Source of the DNA: Ditylenchus dipsaci
Taxonomy: Eukaryota > Nematoda > Chromadorea > Rhabditida > Anguinidae
DNA length: 64,000 bases
Direction of reading: 5' to 3'
NCBI GenBank assembly: GCA_004194705.1
Contig: SADC01000350.1
Location: 62,001 to 126,000, forward strand
The position numbers were made by a program, and so were the translations under genes. The notes below the pieces were generated by a model, which saw nothing but the letters and a program-made list of their open reading frames with translations, did not search any database and was not told where the DNA came from. Below, piece after piece: positions 34,677 to 45,658 of this stretch (the stretch's first letter is position 1; each line of letters starts with the position of its first letter).

Positions 34677-35962
34677 TTATAGTGTCTTATAGATATTAAT
34701 AAGAGCATCGTCCAGTGAATTCTTTTTTTTAGGCTCACTCCACTTTGGGCAGTCAATTCTAAAGACATCTGATAGAAAAACGTCAAAAAATCTAAAAAGC
34801 TTACGAGGTGGTTTTTACAGAGCGATATCCACGTGAAATTTCACAGGACGTTTCATTGCCGTTCCTCTCTCCCAAAAGATGCATTTCCAACTTGATGCTT
34901 ATCATGTTCTGAACATTCAAAATAGAGTCGATTGGAACAGATGACAGGATTTGCTGCTCAAAGCGCTGCAAGCGGTCCGTCTGATTGCAGTGCATTTCAA
35001 GGTCCACATCGAAAAGTTCAGATCTGTTTGAGCAATCCTCCGGCATAGACGGGATGCATTGGAGCTGATCGCAGCCTAGGCCCAAACACTGCACATCGGA
35101 TTCTAAGTCGAGAAGATCGGCTACAGCAACACCATCTTCAATATGAAAGCCTTTTACAGATTCCTTAACAGAAATAGATTATAATAAAACATTGCAGAGC
35201 AAAAGCAAGGATTACCCGTTCAGCGATGGATTGCTTCCATTTAGCCTCTTCCAACTCCTGCGTCTTCATCTCGAAAACAACTTGGAACATGTCACGAATC
35301 GAAAGAACGGCATGATCAGCAGTCTGAGTTGTCTTGATAGCGTAGAACTTGTACTTCTGTTCAGGAGACACTGCAACAAAGCTGAAAGCTCGAGCATCTG
35401 TCATGTCACGTGTCACAAACGAGATTTTGGTCACAGGAAATTCTTCGTAGACGGTCTGCAAAACAAATATAAAGAGATCATTTTGAAAAATAGCCCAGTT
35501 ACCCCTGTTTTGTCATAATTGATTCGGAGGCCTTTGATTGAGACGTTGAGTATGACACGCTGCTTATGCTGTCCACTGGATATGACACTAGACTTAACAA
35601 TACGCATAGCTTCCACACACATTTCATCCCCGCGAGCTTCAGCCACTTCACGTTCTCCAATCAGTGTGCCTTGAAATTGACTCCAGCACCGTGAAAACGA
35701 AATGGATCACTGTATGGCATGGCATCAGCTAAAATACACTGTGTACTTAATTTTTTTTTCTAAACTAAAGGATGCCAACCCTGCAAGAAGAACTTCATCC
35801 AGTCCTTGGCTTTGATCGATTTCTTCTTCAGCTTGCTTAAATTCCACTTGACAGTTCGCCCAGGAGAAGCCTTGATGATTGAAATTGGAGAGTCAATGCT
35901 TGCAGAGTCAAAAGAGTTGTCTTCAATGGCTTTTGAGTGCTGCGGAAACATATTGAAATAGG
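34677..35962 (-). CDS. Disabled (Dab) homologue, PTB-domain endocytic adaptor
   Basis: Adaptor expected at the inner face of the plasma membrane, linking NPxY-bearing receptors to clathrin coats. Exons: 35780-35962, 35503-35728, 35216-35455, 34805-35163, 34677-34768. The PTB domain reads [82 protein letters not shown] and [13 protein letters not shown]. After it [14 protein letters not shown] resembles the Dab post-PTB helix; the protein is short, with no long proline-rich tail seen. One C is missing near 35,665 (CACCTG read as CACTG); restoring it makes that exon fit both neighbours' phases. The last exon ends [14 protein letters not shown] in one frame, but its phase is not settled. A further upstream exon may lie at 36,003-36,186. 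Nematode dab-1 is the likely orthologue. Confidence 0.88.
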
Positions 35963-36002
35963 CTGCAAGCAAAAGTAAATCAGACATCAAGGTTTTTGTG
36001 AA

Positions 36003-36193
36003 CATAACAGTGATATGAAAAATAGTGAGTGGAAAATTGAGCCTTGATTTGAGTTATTATTCGATTCATACAGTGATAATCCACCAGACAGCTCAATTTC
36101 ATCTGGTTTAGCTACTTGAGACAAAAAAATTGATGGAATTTCAAGTTCGAATTTGAAAAGAAGTTTTTCAATTAAATCGACCGTGCTGAGCAT
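36003..36193 (-). CDS. possible exon between two genes
   Basis: Preceded by the acceptor-like CTACTGTAG; open frame with VAKPDEIELSGGLSLYESNN. No good donor was found. It may be a first exon of the Disabled-like gene or the last exon of the gene at 36,766-37,511. Confidence 0.35.
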
Positions 36194-36383
36194 GATCCTG
36201 CTACAGTAGAAACTCTATATAAGGTCAACCTCTGTATACGGTAAGCTTTAGTCAGGTCTGGTTAGCCGGTAGAGAATATAGAGTAATGTTACCTCGATAT
36301 AAGTGTGTTCTGTTATTAAAATAACCCTTGATATAATGTCACTTACTGATTTCAGCTGTTTTTTGCTACAAATTGCCTTTTAC

Positions 36384-36511
36384 AGTCAACCCTCGATATA
36401 GTGGCCCCCTTGGGACCTACCATAGGGAGCCACTATATCGGGTGGCCACTATATTGAGGGTAATTTTAAGAGTAGGGACCGGACCTAGAGGGCCACTATA
36501 TCGAGAGGCCA
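36384..36511. mobile_element. partial Tigger-like element
   Basis: Left end CAGTCAACCCTCGATATAGT; the word GGCCACTATATCGAG recurs three times. The right terminus is cut where the next MITE begins. Confidence 0.65.
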
Positions 36512-36514
36512 CTA

Positions 36515-36674
36515 CCGTATTTCCTTTAATAAACGCCCCGGGAGTTTATTTTTCAAACCTCTGAAATTTTTGAAATTGTCAATCAAAAATAGTCTTAACT
36601 CTGAAATCTTAGTCAAAATTTGGGAAGGGGGGGGGCGTTTATTAGAGCAAGGGCGATTACTTGAGGTAATACGG
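36515..36674. mobile_element. CCGTATTT-type MITE
   Basis: TA-flanked; ends CCGTATTTCCTTTAATAAAC and inverse (TAATACGG); word AATAAACGCCCC at a CCCGGG centre. Confidence 0.8.
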
Positions 36675-36765
36675 TATACTGGGGTATAGCTTAAGTCATT
36701 TCAAGGCAAAATCAACCACACTTCGGCCACACACCGCACTTTGTATTTCAAAGCGAACAACATAC

Positions 36766-37511
36766 CACAACGGACAAAGACATTATCCGAAAAGTCCTAA
36801 AAATTCATATGATGTAGACCCCGAATGAAAAAAATTACCATGATTCGTGCCTGACGCTGATTCCCTTCATTACCGTTGACTCGCGTTCCATTTTGTGTGT
36901 TATTGCTAGATGGCACAACTCCATTCATTCCGCTTGTACCAGGAAAGTTCGTGTCGCCGTTTTCATTGTTCTGTCCACCATCGCCATCGGAAGGCCCATT
37001 TCCTCCGAAACCATCTTCTCGCGGCAATCCTGAAAATATGACTTTCAAAGACTGGAAGATAGTCAGGCATACCTTGCTGGAATCGCGCCAGTCGATTGGC
37101 CTGAAAAGAAACTAAAGTTGACACCATAGTTTACTGTTGAAGCCACATACCACTTCCCTCATTTCCGTAAAAACACGAATAAACATCGCAGCGTCATTAT
37201 CCGTTTGGAAACGAAAAGAGCGCTAAAAAGATGAAAAATTGGAAAAGTTATTTTGTGTAAATCAAAGCACAAAAATGTACCAAAATGGTATTGTTGCGTC
37301 GGATTCTAACCAGACCATTTACTAAAGCAACACGAAGATTTCGGATATCCACGTTAGCAACCATCATATTATTCTGAGTGATAGTCATCTGCGGCAACAA
37401 GATGGATTGATTATTCCACCCGAGAGTCAGAGTCTGCCATTCATCAGTTGGTGGCCTTTGAACTTGAAATTCCATTTGCGGATAACTTGAAATTCCAACT
37501 TGAAATTCCAT
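36766..37511 (-). CDS. unrecognised multi-exon gene, beta-rich N-terminal domain
   Basis: Five exons join in phase: 37281-37511, 37151-37222, 37073-37100, 36839-37029, 36766-36796. The first starts MEFQVGISSYPQ, then WQTLTLGWNNQSILLPQ and VDIRNLRVALVNGLVRIRR; the second gives RSFRFQTDNDAAMFIRVFTE; the third a helix ANRLARFQQG. Alternating strands ending in a helix suggest a PH-like fold, but no family was identified. Exon 4 is low-complexity, rich in G, N and D. The protein begins with MEFQV repeated 13 residues later, from a local DNA duplication, so the start could be either Met. The 3' end is open; a next exon may be at 36,193. The regular splicing supports a real gene. Confidence 0.65.
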
Positions 37512-37679
37512 TTTTTAAAATTTATTACAAGGCCCCATACAAGGCCCCTTGTATGCACGTACAATACAAGGCCCCTTGCATGGGCTTTCTAACAAAAAAT
37601 AGCCAGGACTTTGGCAAGTCTTTTTTCATGACAAAGTTAAAATTTTATAATAATTGCGTTGATTCCGACCCGAGTAAGA

Positions 37680-38096
37680 CAAAAGGGTGAAAAAAGACAC
37701 ACCTTCATTCTGGCACAAATTATTCTGGCAAAAAGACATTCTGGCACAAACTCATTCTGTCAAAAATTCAAATGGCCTAAACTCATCTTGGCACGAATCG
37801 TTGTGAAATTAACTTTTTTTGAATTTTATAGGATATGGATTTTTTTGGTGCAAAAAGATTTATTTTTGGTGCAAAAAGATTTTATTTTGGTGCAAAAAAA
37901 AATTGGTGCAAATTAGATCTTTTTTGGTGCAAATATAATTTTTTTTGGTGCAAAAAGATTTTATTTTGGTGCAAATCGCCGTTTTTATAGACTCCACAAT
38001 TGCGGATTATCATTCGCGGATAATTTTTTGCGGATTTATATTTGCGGACTTTGAAATGCGAATTTTTCATTTGCGGTTTTCTTTTGCGGACTTTCA
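37680..38096. repeat. three successive word-repeat blocks
   Basis: Block 1 (to about 37,800) repeats ATTCTGGCACAAA; block 2 (37,838-37,985) repeats TTTTGGTGCAAAAAGATTT five or more times; block 3 (37,995-38,090) repeats TTTGCGGA. The words differ but the layout is the same. Confidence 0.8.
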
Positions 38097-38104
38097 CTAT
38101 TTTC

Positions 38105-38385
38105 CAGGGCTCCGAACGAAAAATTTCAAAAAAAGGACATTTGGGTAAAAAAAGGACATTTTGACTGTTTTTGAAGTAAAAGGGTCATTTTATCCAGTGC
38201 TTATTGCCATTTTGAAGCGAAAAAAAAGATTTTGACTGTTTTTGAAGTAAAAGGGTCATTTTATCCAGTGCTTGTTGCCATTTTGAAGCGAAAAAAAAAG
38301 ATTTTAAATCAATTTTCAAAAATAAAAAAGATTCGGGGTGCCAAAAAAAGGACAAATCTTTAAAAAAGGACGATTCGAAGCCCTG
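38105..38385. mobile_element. hAT MITE, 8-bp TSD
   Basis: Perfect duplications CTATTTTC at 38,097-38,104 and 38,386-38,393. Termini CAGGGCTCCGAACG and CGATTCGAAGCCCTG. An internal stretch of about 65 bp with TTTTATCCAGTGCTT is duplicated. Related to 52,024-52,227. Confidence 0.9.
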
Positions 38386-38393
38386 CTATTTTC

Positions 38394-38970
38394 GTATTTT
38401 TATTTGAAGATAGCGAATTTCAAATAAGTTCTTGCACATTTAGAGATAAATGGCTGAATTAGCTGATATTTATACTTTTCAAATCCACATTTATTCTTTT
38501 TTAGTTAAACCAAAGGCTAAAAAAGGAACAAAAGAGAAAAAAGACAGGATTGACAATGGGTGGCTTTTCAGGCCAACAGGTGAATTTTGAAAAAATCATT
38601 TTTTCACTTTCATTGCTTGTTTTCTAGTGTGTTCTACCAGCGCATCTAACATTTTCATATACAAATCTAAACACATTTTCTTATTGTTTTAGATATCTTG
38701 AAAGCGCTTATTATAGCAAAAAAAGCAAAGCTATACGAACCTTTATAAAATTTCACAAAAAATAAGGTGGCCTCAGATGTGGCCTGAAAAACTACTTCTT
38801 GTCAACCCTGGTTTGTGGTATCGTAGGTCAATATTAGGTCTCTGATTGCTTGATCTGTTGCTTGGACTTGATCAGAGCGTGGACGGCTGGATCTACTACA
38901 TATTCGCTCAGCTTCGTTTCAGCCGTTTGTTCTTTTTTCAATGATTTGAATCAGGGCGTAAATAATTAAT
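38394..38970. other. no gene recognised
   Basis: AT-rich; no coding or repeat structure I could define. Confidence 0.5.
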
Positions 38971-38979
38971 TTGAGGGCG

Positions 38980-39115
38980 TAATTCGGCGGTGCAGGATCA
39001 AAATATCCAAAGACAAAATACGCAATTACAAAATACCCAAAGTAAAAAATACCCAAAGGTCAAAATACCCAATGGTCAAAATATCCAAAGACAAAATACC
39101 CAATATGCATATCGT
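38980..39115. repeat. tandem AAATACCCAA-type repeat
   Basis: Eight or so units of CAAAATACCCAAAG with point variants (TATCC, TACGC). Confidence 0.85.
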
Positions 39116-40290
39116 ACAGATAATGTGCACTATATGCTATTATAATTTTTTGAGTTTCCTTTAAGAAAAACCGAATTCAGACACCGGATTCGTGTTCAGC
39201 ATGGTCGATTACAGAGTGTCCTTTTACAAATGTGAGCTTAAGTTTGATTATTAAAGACAAAAAAAACGTCGAGACAAAAACATTTGAAAAAATTCAATAT
39301 TAAAAATTTGATGACGAGTATCAGATCCAATAAAGCTCCGGTATTCAATCCACGATGCTGAACACGAATCTGATTTCAGAATTCGGTTACTCTTAGCAGG
39401 AACGTCAAAAAATGAAATTCCGCGGATTTTTGTCCCGTGAAATCTTCTCCAGCGGAATTCTTGCCTTGCCGTAAATTTTATGAAAAATTTGTCTTTTTAT
39501 GGACAGCATGTCTTTTACAGTCCGAGTAATAATGATTTTTGTTGTCTATATCGATTAGCAGCATACCACTTTTAATTCCTCTATTAATTTAACATGGTGA
39601 GTGAATACTGAAATACAGGGTGTTTCAAGAAACCGCAGGAGTTCGAAAAAGGCATTATTTTTAAGTTCTGGTCAATAAAAACTGAGTTTTGGGACTACCT
39701 AAAATTACCCATTTTGACCATTTTGAAGGAATTTAGGTCTGTGTTTGGGTGGAAATCGACCAAAAAGGGCTAATTTTAAACAAAAAGGAAGACGTTGAAC
39801 ATATTTTTAAATACTGGGCCCTACCTCATAAATGAACTCTGGTATGCATGCTTTTTCATGCATCCAGAGTTACTTTCGAGGGATTAGTGTCTAAGGTATG
39901 TGGGTGTGCGCATCTCAACCCAAGCAACCGAGCCCCCTGCGTCCCCGAAGGGGGCACAGGGAACTTGAGAGTTAGAGATGTGCGCATTCACTTACCTTAG
40001 ACTTAATTTTGAGCAAGTCTTTCCCACCCCTGAATTTTACACAAAAAAATCAAAAATAGCTGATTTCGTGTCGAGAACAACTTTGGGCGACAAGAAAAAG
40101 TCATTCGGCGGCAATTAAAAGTTTTGCCCTTCTTAACTTCAGAATATAAAGTTAAGATTCTCAAATAGCATCAATCTATAAACTAGTGGTGAATTTTCGA
40201 CATTTTTTGTAGTCGTTGTTTTTTTGCTGATATCGTAATTTTTTGCCTTTTTTATTCAAAATTATTTACAAAGTTATCTATTCTTCTCGT
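39116..40290. other. repeat fragments
   Basis: Near 39,180-39,390 an inverted pair around CCGAATTCAGACACCGG. Near 39,616 a start ACAGGGTGTTTCAAG, like those near 4,780, 13,034 and 29,644. At 39,883-40,006 the TCTAAGGTATGTGGGTGTGC hairpin module (also at 43.8, 46.8, 57.4 and 57.6 kb). Confidence 0.6.
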
Positions 40291-40295
40291 TCAGT

Positions 40296-40565
40296 ATGAG
40301 CCTTCTCTGGAAAATTGCGCTTGATGGTGATGAAGCCGGTCGTCTTCTCTTCGCGAAGCTGCCCGCAACAGAAGCCGAGTGCAGTGCCTGCCAGAAGCAA
40401 ATCAAGATGAGCAATAGAAGGCCGACAAATCTAAAAGAAATCTTTTCGCTCATCCGATCATCAGAAAAAGATTCAAGAGATGGAAGAGGCCGAGAAAATC
40501 AGAATCAAAGCGATGAAGCCAAGTTTGTAGTCAAGGAAACTGGTATTTTTGGTCTTGCCAATTGA
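40296..40565 (+). pseudogene. BED-type zinc-finger exon of a hAT transposase, decayed
   Basis: SLLWKIALDGDEAGRLLFAKL then ECSACQKQIKMSNRRPTNL resembles BED fingers (aromatic start, CxxC, TTNLxxH). A frame change is needed to reach SSDHQKKIQEMEEAEKI. The first Met is at 40,296. A second copy lies at 57,082-56,780 on the other strand and a third piece at 57,834-57,965. Confidence 0.6.
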
Positions 40566-40856
40566 GATCTGTTACTATTTTTTGAAAAGGCTCAATTTTT
40601 TTGTAAATTTCGTGAACATGTATAAACTTTCGGCCAAAATTTCAAAATCGCACTCAAAAATTTAACATAAAATATCGCAGCGATGTATCACACTCAAATA
40701 CCGACATCGCAACATCGCATACAAATATTTCGGCTCAAAAACAAAAGATACATAGCGTCGATACCACGAAAACCCTAGCACATACACATAAAAATTATGT
40801 ATGCAAAACAGCAAAAATTTTTTATTCTAAAATAACACTAATAACTATTTTGTATA

Positions 40857-41041
40857 CAGTCGACTCTCGATTTAGTGTACACCGGATTTAGTGTACACCT
40901 CGGTTTAGTGTACACCTGGATTAAATCATTTGGCCGTTGGTTAATTAGAATGACTAGAATGAACCCTCGATCTAGTGTACACTCGATGTAGTGTACATCT
41001 GGAGCGGTCCCCAGGGTGTACACTAAATCGGGAGTTGACTG
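40857..41041. mobile_element. Tigger-like MITE
   Basis: TA-flanked, ends CAGTCGACTCTCGATTTAGT and AATCGGGAGTTGACTG; word TTTAGTGTACACC five times; core GCGGTCCCCAGGG. Related flanks without the element exist at 53.05 and 61.04 kb. Confidence 0.9.
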
Positions 41042-41256
41042 TAACAAGTTTCAGTTAACGAGAAATTTACAGAGTATTTCTATGTTTTGATCATATTTAC
41101 TGCCTTATCAATTGTTCACCTCATGCTAGGTCTAAAGAGGCCGGTAGATATAAGGGTATGGTGGCAAGTAGATCGGGCACAGTCATAAAGAGGCGGGTAA
41201 ATATAAGACACACATATTTGTTCACTCGAATATTATCACTAAATCAATCAAAACTA

Positions 41257-42839
41257 CAGTCGACTCTCTACATAACGTCTTTCAAGGGACTAGCCAAAAC
41301 GGGGCGTTATGAAGACAGGACGTTAAATAGAGAGTCGTTATGTAGAGAGGCACTCGTCTATATATCACCCACCAGACGTTATGTAGAGAGTTTTTTTCTA
41401 AAAAAACTGTTTATTTTAACAATAAATAGCACCCGTACAGAAAATCATAGGATGAGCATGAAATAAGTGGAAATACTCTTCTGCTTCAGTTTTTTCACGC
41501 GTTCTTCAGCAAGCACACCATCACCTGAACTGCAACAATGGCCTTTTCGTCGGCGTATCGCTGGAGAATTTTCATATTTTCAATTGCTTCTCGTGTATTG
41601 ACTGGCGGCTTTGAAACTTGGTCGATCTTTATTGATTCTGTTTCACTAAAATCTTAACCCATTAAAGAGCCGAGCAAAGCAAAAAAAATCACCTCTCAGT
41701 CTCGGCTCTTCCACTTTCGTTAAAACATCCGCTGAAATTTCGGCCAGAGTGAAAGCTGCACCAGTAGCGAGTTGGTGGTCAACCAATAAGTAGTCGTCCA
41801 ATGCGCCTTCCACCAAAGCCGGTTCCTGTATTTTCTTCTAGAGTGTACTTAATTCCTCGCCAGCGCTTTCTTGTTCCAACTCGATCACAGCGTTTTCCTG
41901 ATTCTCTCGACTGCCAGAACCTTGCTTAAAACACAGTAAACTTTTTTTGTGAAAAATAAATGGTCTTATTTCGAGTCCTTGATAAATTTGGCTTTCCGGA
42001 TGCAGTTGGCGATAGTTTCCGGCTTGACATTGGACCAGGAACGGTGAAGAAAGCGCAGCGCCTTGTAAAGATCAACTTTATACTCGATTGTCTCGTCGAT
42101 GGCTGTAATGCATTCACGAAGTAGTTGACCGCGGTAGTGTAACTTCAAATTCAGAATGATCGCTTGGTCGCATGGCTGAAAAAAAGCTTGATTGGAAGTT
42201 AATAAAATACAAACTTGAAAGGCAGCTGTTGTATTGGGTGGGAAAAACTTTAGCGTGATTTGCTCCATCTTCGCACTCGACTGGCTTGAAGCGAGTTCGC
42301 TTTGCTTCTCCACCTTCGTCAATAGCTTGAGGATTGCCACCCTACTACTAAAGAAGGTTTTGATTGTCAATGCCGGCAGATCAAATTGTTCGCTGATTTC
42401 TTTTGGTTTTTTGCTTGCCGAAGCTTCGATAATCTTTTTCTTCTCGTCAAAAAATAACGCGTCGCTTTCTGTTAAGAATTGCCATTTATAAAAAAACAGC
42501 ATGAAACTGGCAGAATAATCTCTAAAACAGCAAATTTTGGAAGCTGAACAAATTGAACATATTATAAGCAAAAAATGAGTTATTTTCTTGTCAAGACGCT
42601 ATCAATTTTAATTTTTTTCAGAAAAGACGTTATATGGAGAGGCGTCTTCAAAGCAGTGTCCAGCCGAATCAGGACGTTATGTAGAGAGGGACGTTATGTA
42701 GACTCTACATTGTAGAGAGTCGCTATATAGAGAGGCAGTTGTTCGAGTATTTAGTTTAGACCAACCAAACCAGTTTCACTGGGACGTTATGAGGAGAGGG
42801 ACGTTATGTAGAGAGGGACGTTATGTAGAGAGTCGACTG
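41257..42839. mobile_element. 1.6-kb Tigger element with core-deleted transposase
   Basis: TA-flanked, ends CAGTCGACTCTCTACATAAC and inverse, followed by tandem GGGACGTTATGTAGAGAG words at both ends (about five on the right). It carries the coding remnant below, so it identifies the superfamily of the CAGTCGACTCTC MITEs. Confidence 0.9.
41460..42571 (-). pseudogene. Tigger/pogo (CENP-B type) transposase, catalytic core missing
   Basis: N-terminal helix-turn-helix: EKKKIIEASASKKPKEISEQ, FDLPALTIKTFFSSR. It passes within about 30 residues to the C-terminal part of the DDE_1 region, FFPPNTTAAFQ, then across a short intron (GTTTGT...TTTCAG) to PCDQAIILNLKLHYRGQLL. Two further exons follow (about 41,700-41,930 and 41,500-41,656; VNTREAIENMKILQRYA). 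The acidic triad region is deleted, so it cannot be active. First-exon start is uncertain. Confidence 0.8.
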
Positions 42840-42841
42840 TA

Positions 42842-43290
42842 ACTTATCCAGCCAATTTTAAATTTTATAATGTCTTAATATCATGCTTGATCACGTTTGT
42901 TAATCTTAAATTGCAGTAAATCCCTGAAATGGTTTATTTTTCAATCTAAATTTTAACACCAGCTAAACCATCATGGGATCAGAGATCAAAAAGAACTTTC
43001 CAGTAGATCATTTTAGGACCCGACAGGCTGGCAGGACACATGCAGGTAGCCGATGCGGCGTAAGCAAAAAATGTGGCCTGCACTGATAGGTCGGAGAAAA
43101 TCCATACAGTCATACTGTATGATGAGAGGCACGGAACGTGGTCAATGCTGGTTGGCTGGAGCAGATCTCATCAGAACTTTAAAACCGCCTATAAACGCCC
43201 CTGAAGCTCATTTCGTCCAGGTGCCAGCCACCCTCAAATTTAGTTCTCTAAATATATTCTATTATTTTTCTGTTTGATCAAAGTTATTTA
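42842..43290. other. no gene recognised
   Basis: Moderate GC sequence without long frames or defined repeats. Confidence 0.5.
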
Positions 43291-43298
43291 ACCCGGAC

Positions 43299-44288
43299 CA
43301 GGGCTGTACCGGATACCAAAAAATATCGGATCGGATATTGGATACCGGATATGAAAAAGTGCCGGATATCGGTTATCGGATATCGGATTTCGGATATTTT
43401 TGATGAAATTTTGAAAAAAAAATTGAAAATTTTTTCTAAATTTCAAAAAAGTTTTAAAAAATTTTTTCCGAAAATTGGCCATTTTTTCGGATATCGGATA
43501 CCGGATATCGGGCACTTATTGGGTTGGGGGGGGGGGGGCGGGTTTTTCACTTATATAAAAATAGTGTTTAAATGACTCCTAAGTAATTTTTATATGCTTA
43601 AAACGATAAAAAAGTTATTTTCTGACATTTTTCCACACAAAAATAGATTTTAGAAAAAAATTTTTTTGACTGAAATTCGACTTTTTGCCTTGGTCCCCCA
43701 AGGCAATCCAACCTGAAAGGGTACCTGGATACCACAAAAAGATGGAATTTGAACATAGTTTTGTTGACTGGGGCCTACCGCATAAAGAAACTCTGGTATG
43801 CATACATTTTTATGCATCCAGAGTCACTTACGAGTGATTTGCGTCTAAGGTATGTGGGTGTGCGCATCTCAACCCCAAGCAACCAAGCCCCCTGCGCCCC
43901 GAAGGGGGCGCAGAGGGCTTGGTTGGTTAGAGATGCGCGCACTCACTTACCTTAGACATAATTCCGAGCAAGACTCTTGATTAAAAATGCATAAAGAGAC
44001 TCTTTTTGCCCAGCTCCAGTGACCAAAACGGGGTAGAATACCTTAACACAAGGAAATTTGCCTTGGTCCCCCAAGGCAAAAAGTCAAAAAATTTTTTCCA
44101 AAAATACCATTTTTTGTGTGGAAAAATGTTAGAAATTGACTTTCTTATCGTTTTAAGCATATAAATATTACTTAAGAGTCGTTTAAACACTATTTTTAAA
44201 TAAGTGAAAAACCCGCCCCCCCAACCCAATAAGTTCCGGATATCGGATGTCAAAAACTGCCGGATATCGGATATCCGGTACAGCCCTG
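43299..44288. mobile_element. hAT element, 8-bp TSD, with nested foldback
   Basis: Perfect duplications ACCCGGAC at 43,291-43,298 and 44,289-44,296. Termini CAGGGCTGTACCGG and inverse; word CGGATATCGGATA. Inside, about 43,515-44,230, a second foldback begins with a G-run and GGGTTTTTCACTTAT and contains the CCAAGGCAAT and TCTAAGGTATGTGGG modules. Confidence 0.9.
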
Positions 44289-44296
44289 ACCCGGAC

Positions 44297-45655
44297 GCAT
44301 TTAACCAGATATTGTACTTAGAATAATTTTTTAAAAATCTATGGCTTGTAATTTTCCCCATACAAATCTAGAACTTGGAATTTTTAGTAAATAAGTATTA
44401 TTTGTTAATTTTCTTTAAAATATTAAGAACTTATAATTATTCGATCTTACATTAGACTTAGACCTGATTAAGTATCTGATCACCCACACATCTATCATAT
44501 TTGTAACATTCACTTTTAGTTGAATCACAACATATTTGGTTTCTCTGTACTTTGCCTAGCGTGTTCATTCTATATGCATTTATTTCCGATTGTTTAACTG
44601 GGGTTTAATCACCCAAATTTGAGTTTGAGATCACTTCAATAAATTTGTAATAGTTGTTCCTACACTACATCATCCTCCAATAGCACAAGTTGATCAGGAC
44701 GGGCCTGACAGCTATTAGATCAAGATGAGCCTGACATTCGATACCTGCCCATTGGCGGAAGTTTGATAACTCGGACAAGCCGGAAGTTTGATACTGCCCA
44801 GTGCCGGAAGTGATACCGGTTGATCACCGAAGAGGAAGAGATTCTATATTAGCCCCACCTGTAACCCAACACACCGAGGCACAGGAGGTTCCGGTTTTAG
44901 CAACTGTTTCATATTATTGTCTCCTCCGTGTGTGGACAATACTTCCGCTTTCCCACTGCGCACGATGATCGGCAATTGGTTAGGAGGTGCCCAGCCCCCA
45001 AATCCACATTGTTTACTGACTGCTCAAACCCCCAAACTTCACAAATAACCCCAAATCACATTAAACTATTCTAAAACTGACCTAAAGAAACCTAAAACCG
45101 CTCAAACGTCCACAAACCACTTCCAATTACTTCAAATACTTATTTGGGGTTGTTTGGAGACGAGGGTGTTTAAGTGATCTAAGGTGGGTTTTGGTTGTTT
45201 GAGTGGTTTGGGGTGTTCTGAGCAAGGATGGGCAAAACCGAATCAAATCGAATCTACTTCAGGTCAACATGACAAATATTATTGTTGAATTAGCCAAATT
45301 TGTCAAAATAAGCTGGCCTACTCTGGCCTAAGCCTGAGCAAAAGAATTGATTTCACATTAGGGGCCCCCTGAAGTAAACAAGTGCCGGATTATTTTGCTA
45401 GCTTCTCTCAACTGAGAACCATTACTTTGATAGCCCTCACCTGGGTACCAATTTCTTAGATACTCTCAACTGAGTATATGCTTCCGAAATACAACTACCT
45501 GGGCAGCATCTCGATACCATAACGAGAATATTAAAAGGGGTTCAGGACCACTTATGATCGAAGGTCGATTTATACCATGAAAGGGGTTTAAGATCACAAA
45601 GGAATGATCTGGACCATTGAAAGTCAATAAAGACCATGAAAAGAAATTGTGAAGC
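44297..45655. other. no gene recognised
   Basis: A stretch near 44,690-44,840 repeats GGAAGTTTGATA and GCCGGAAGT words. C-rich tracts around 45,000-45,110 are low in complexity. No long frames. Confidence 0.5.
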
Positions 45656-45658
45656 ACA

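Noticed and set aside
44297..45655. LTR retrotransposon
   Set aside because: Some LTR-like wording, but no paired long terminal repeats, primer-binding site or polyprotein frames were found.
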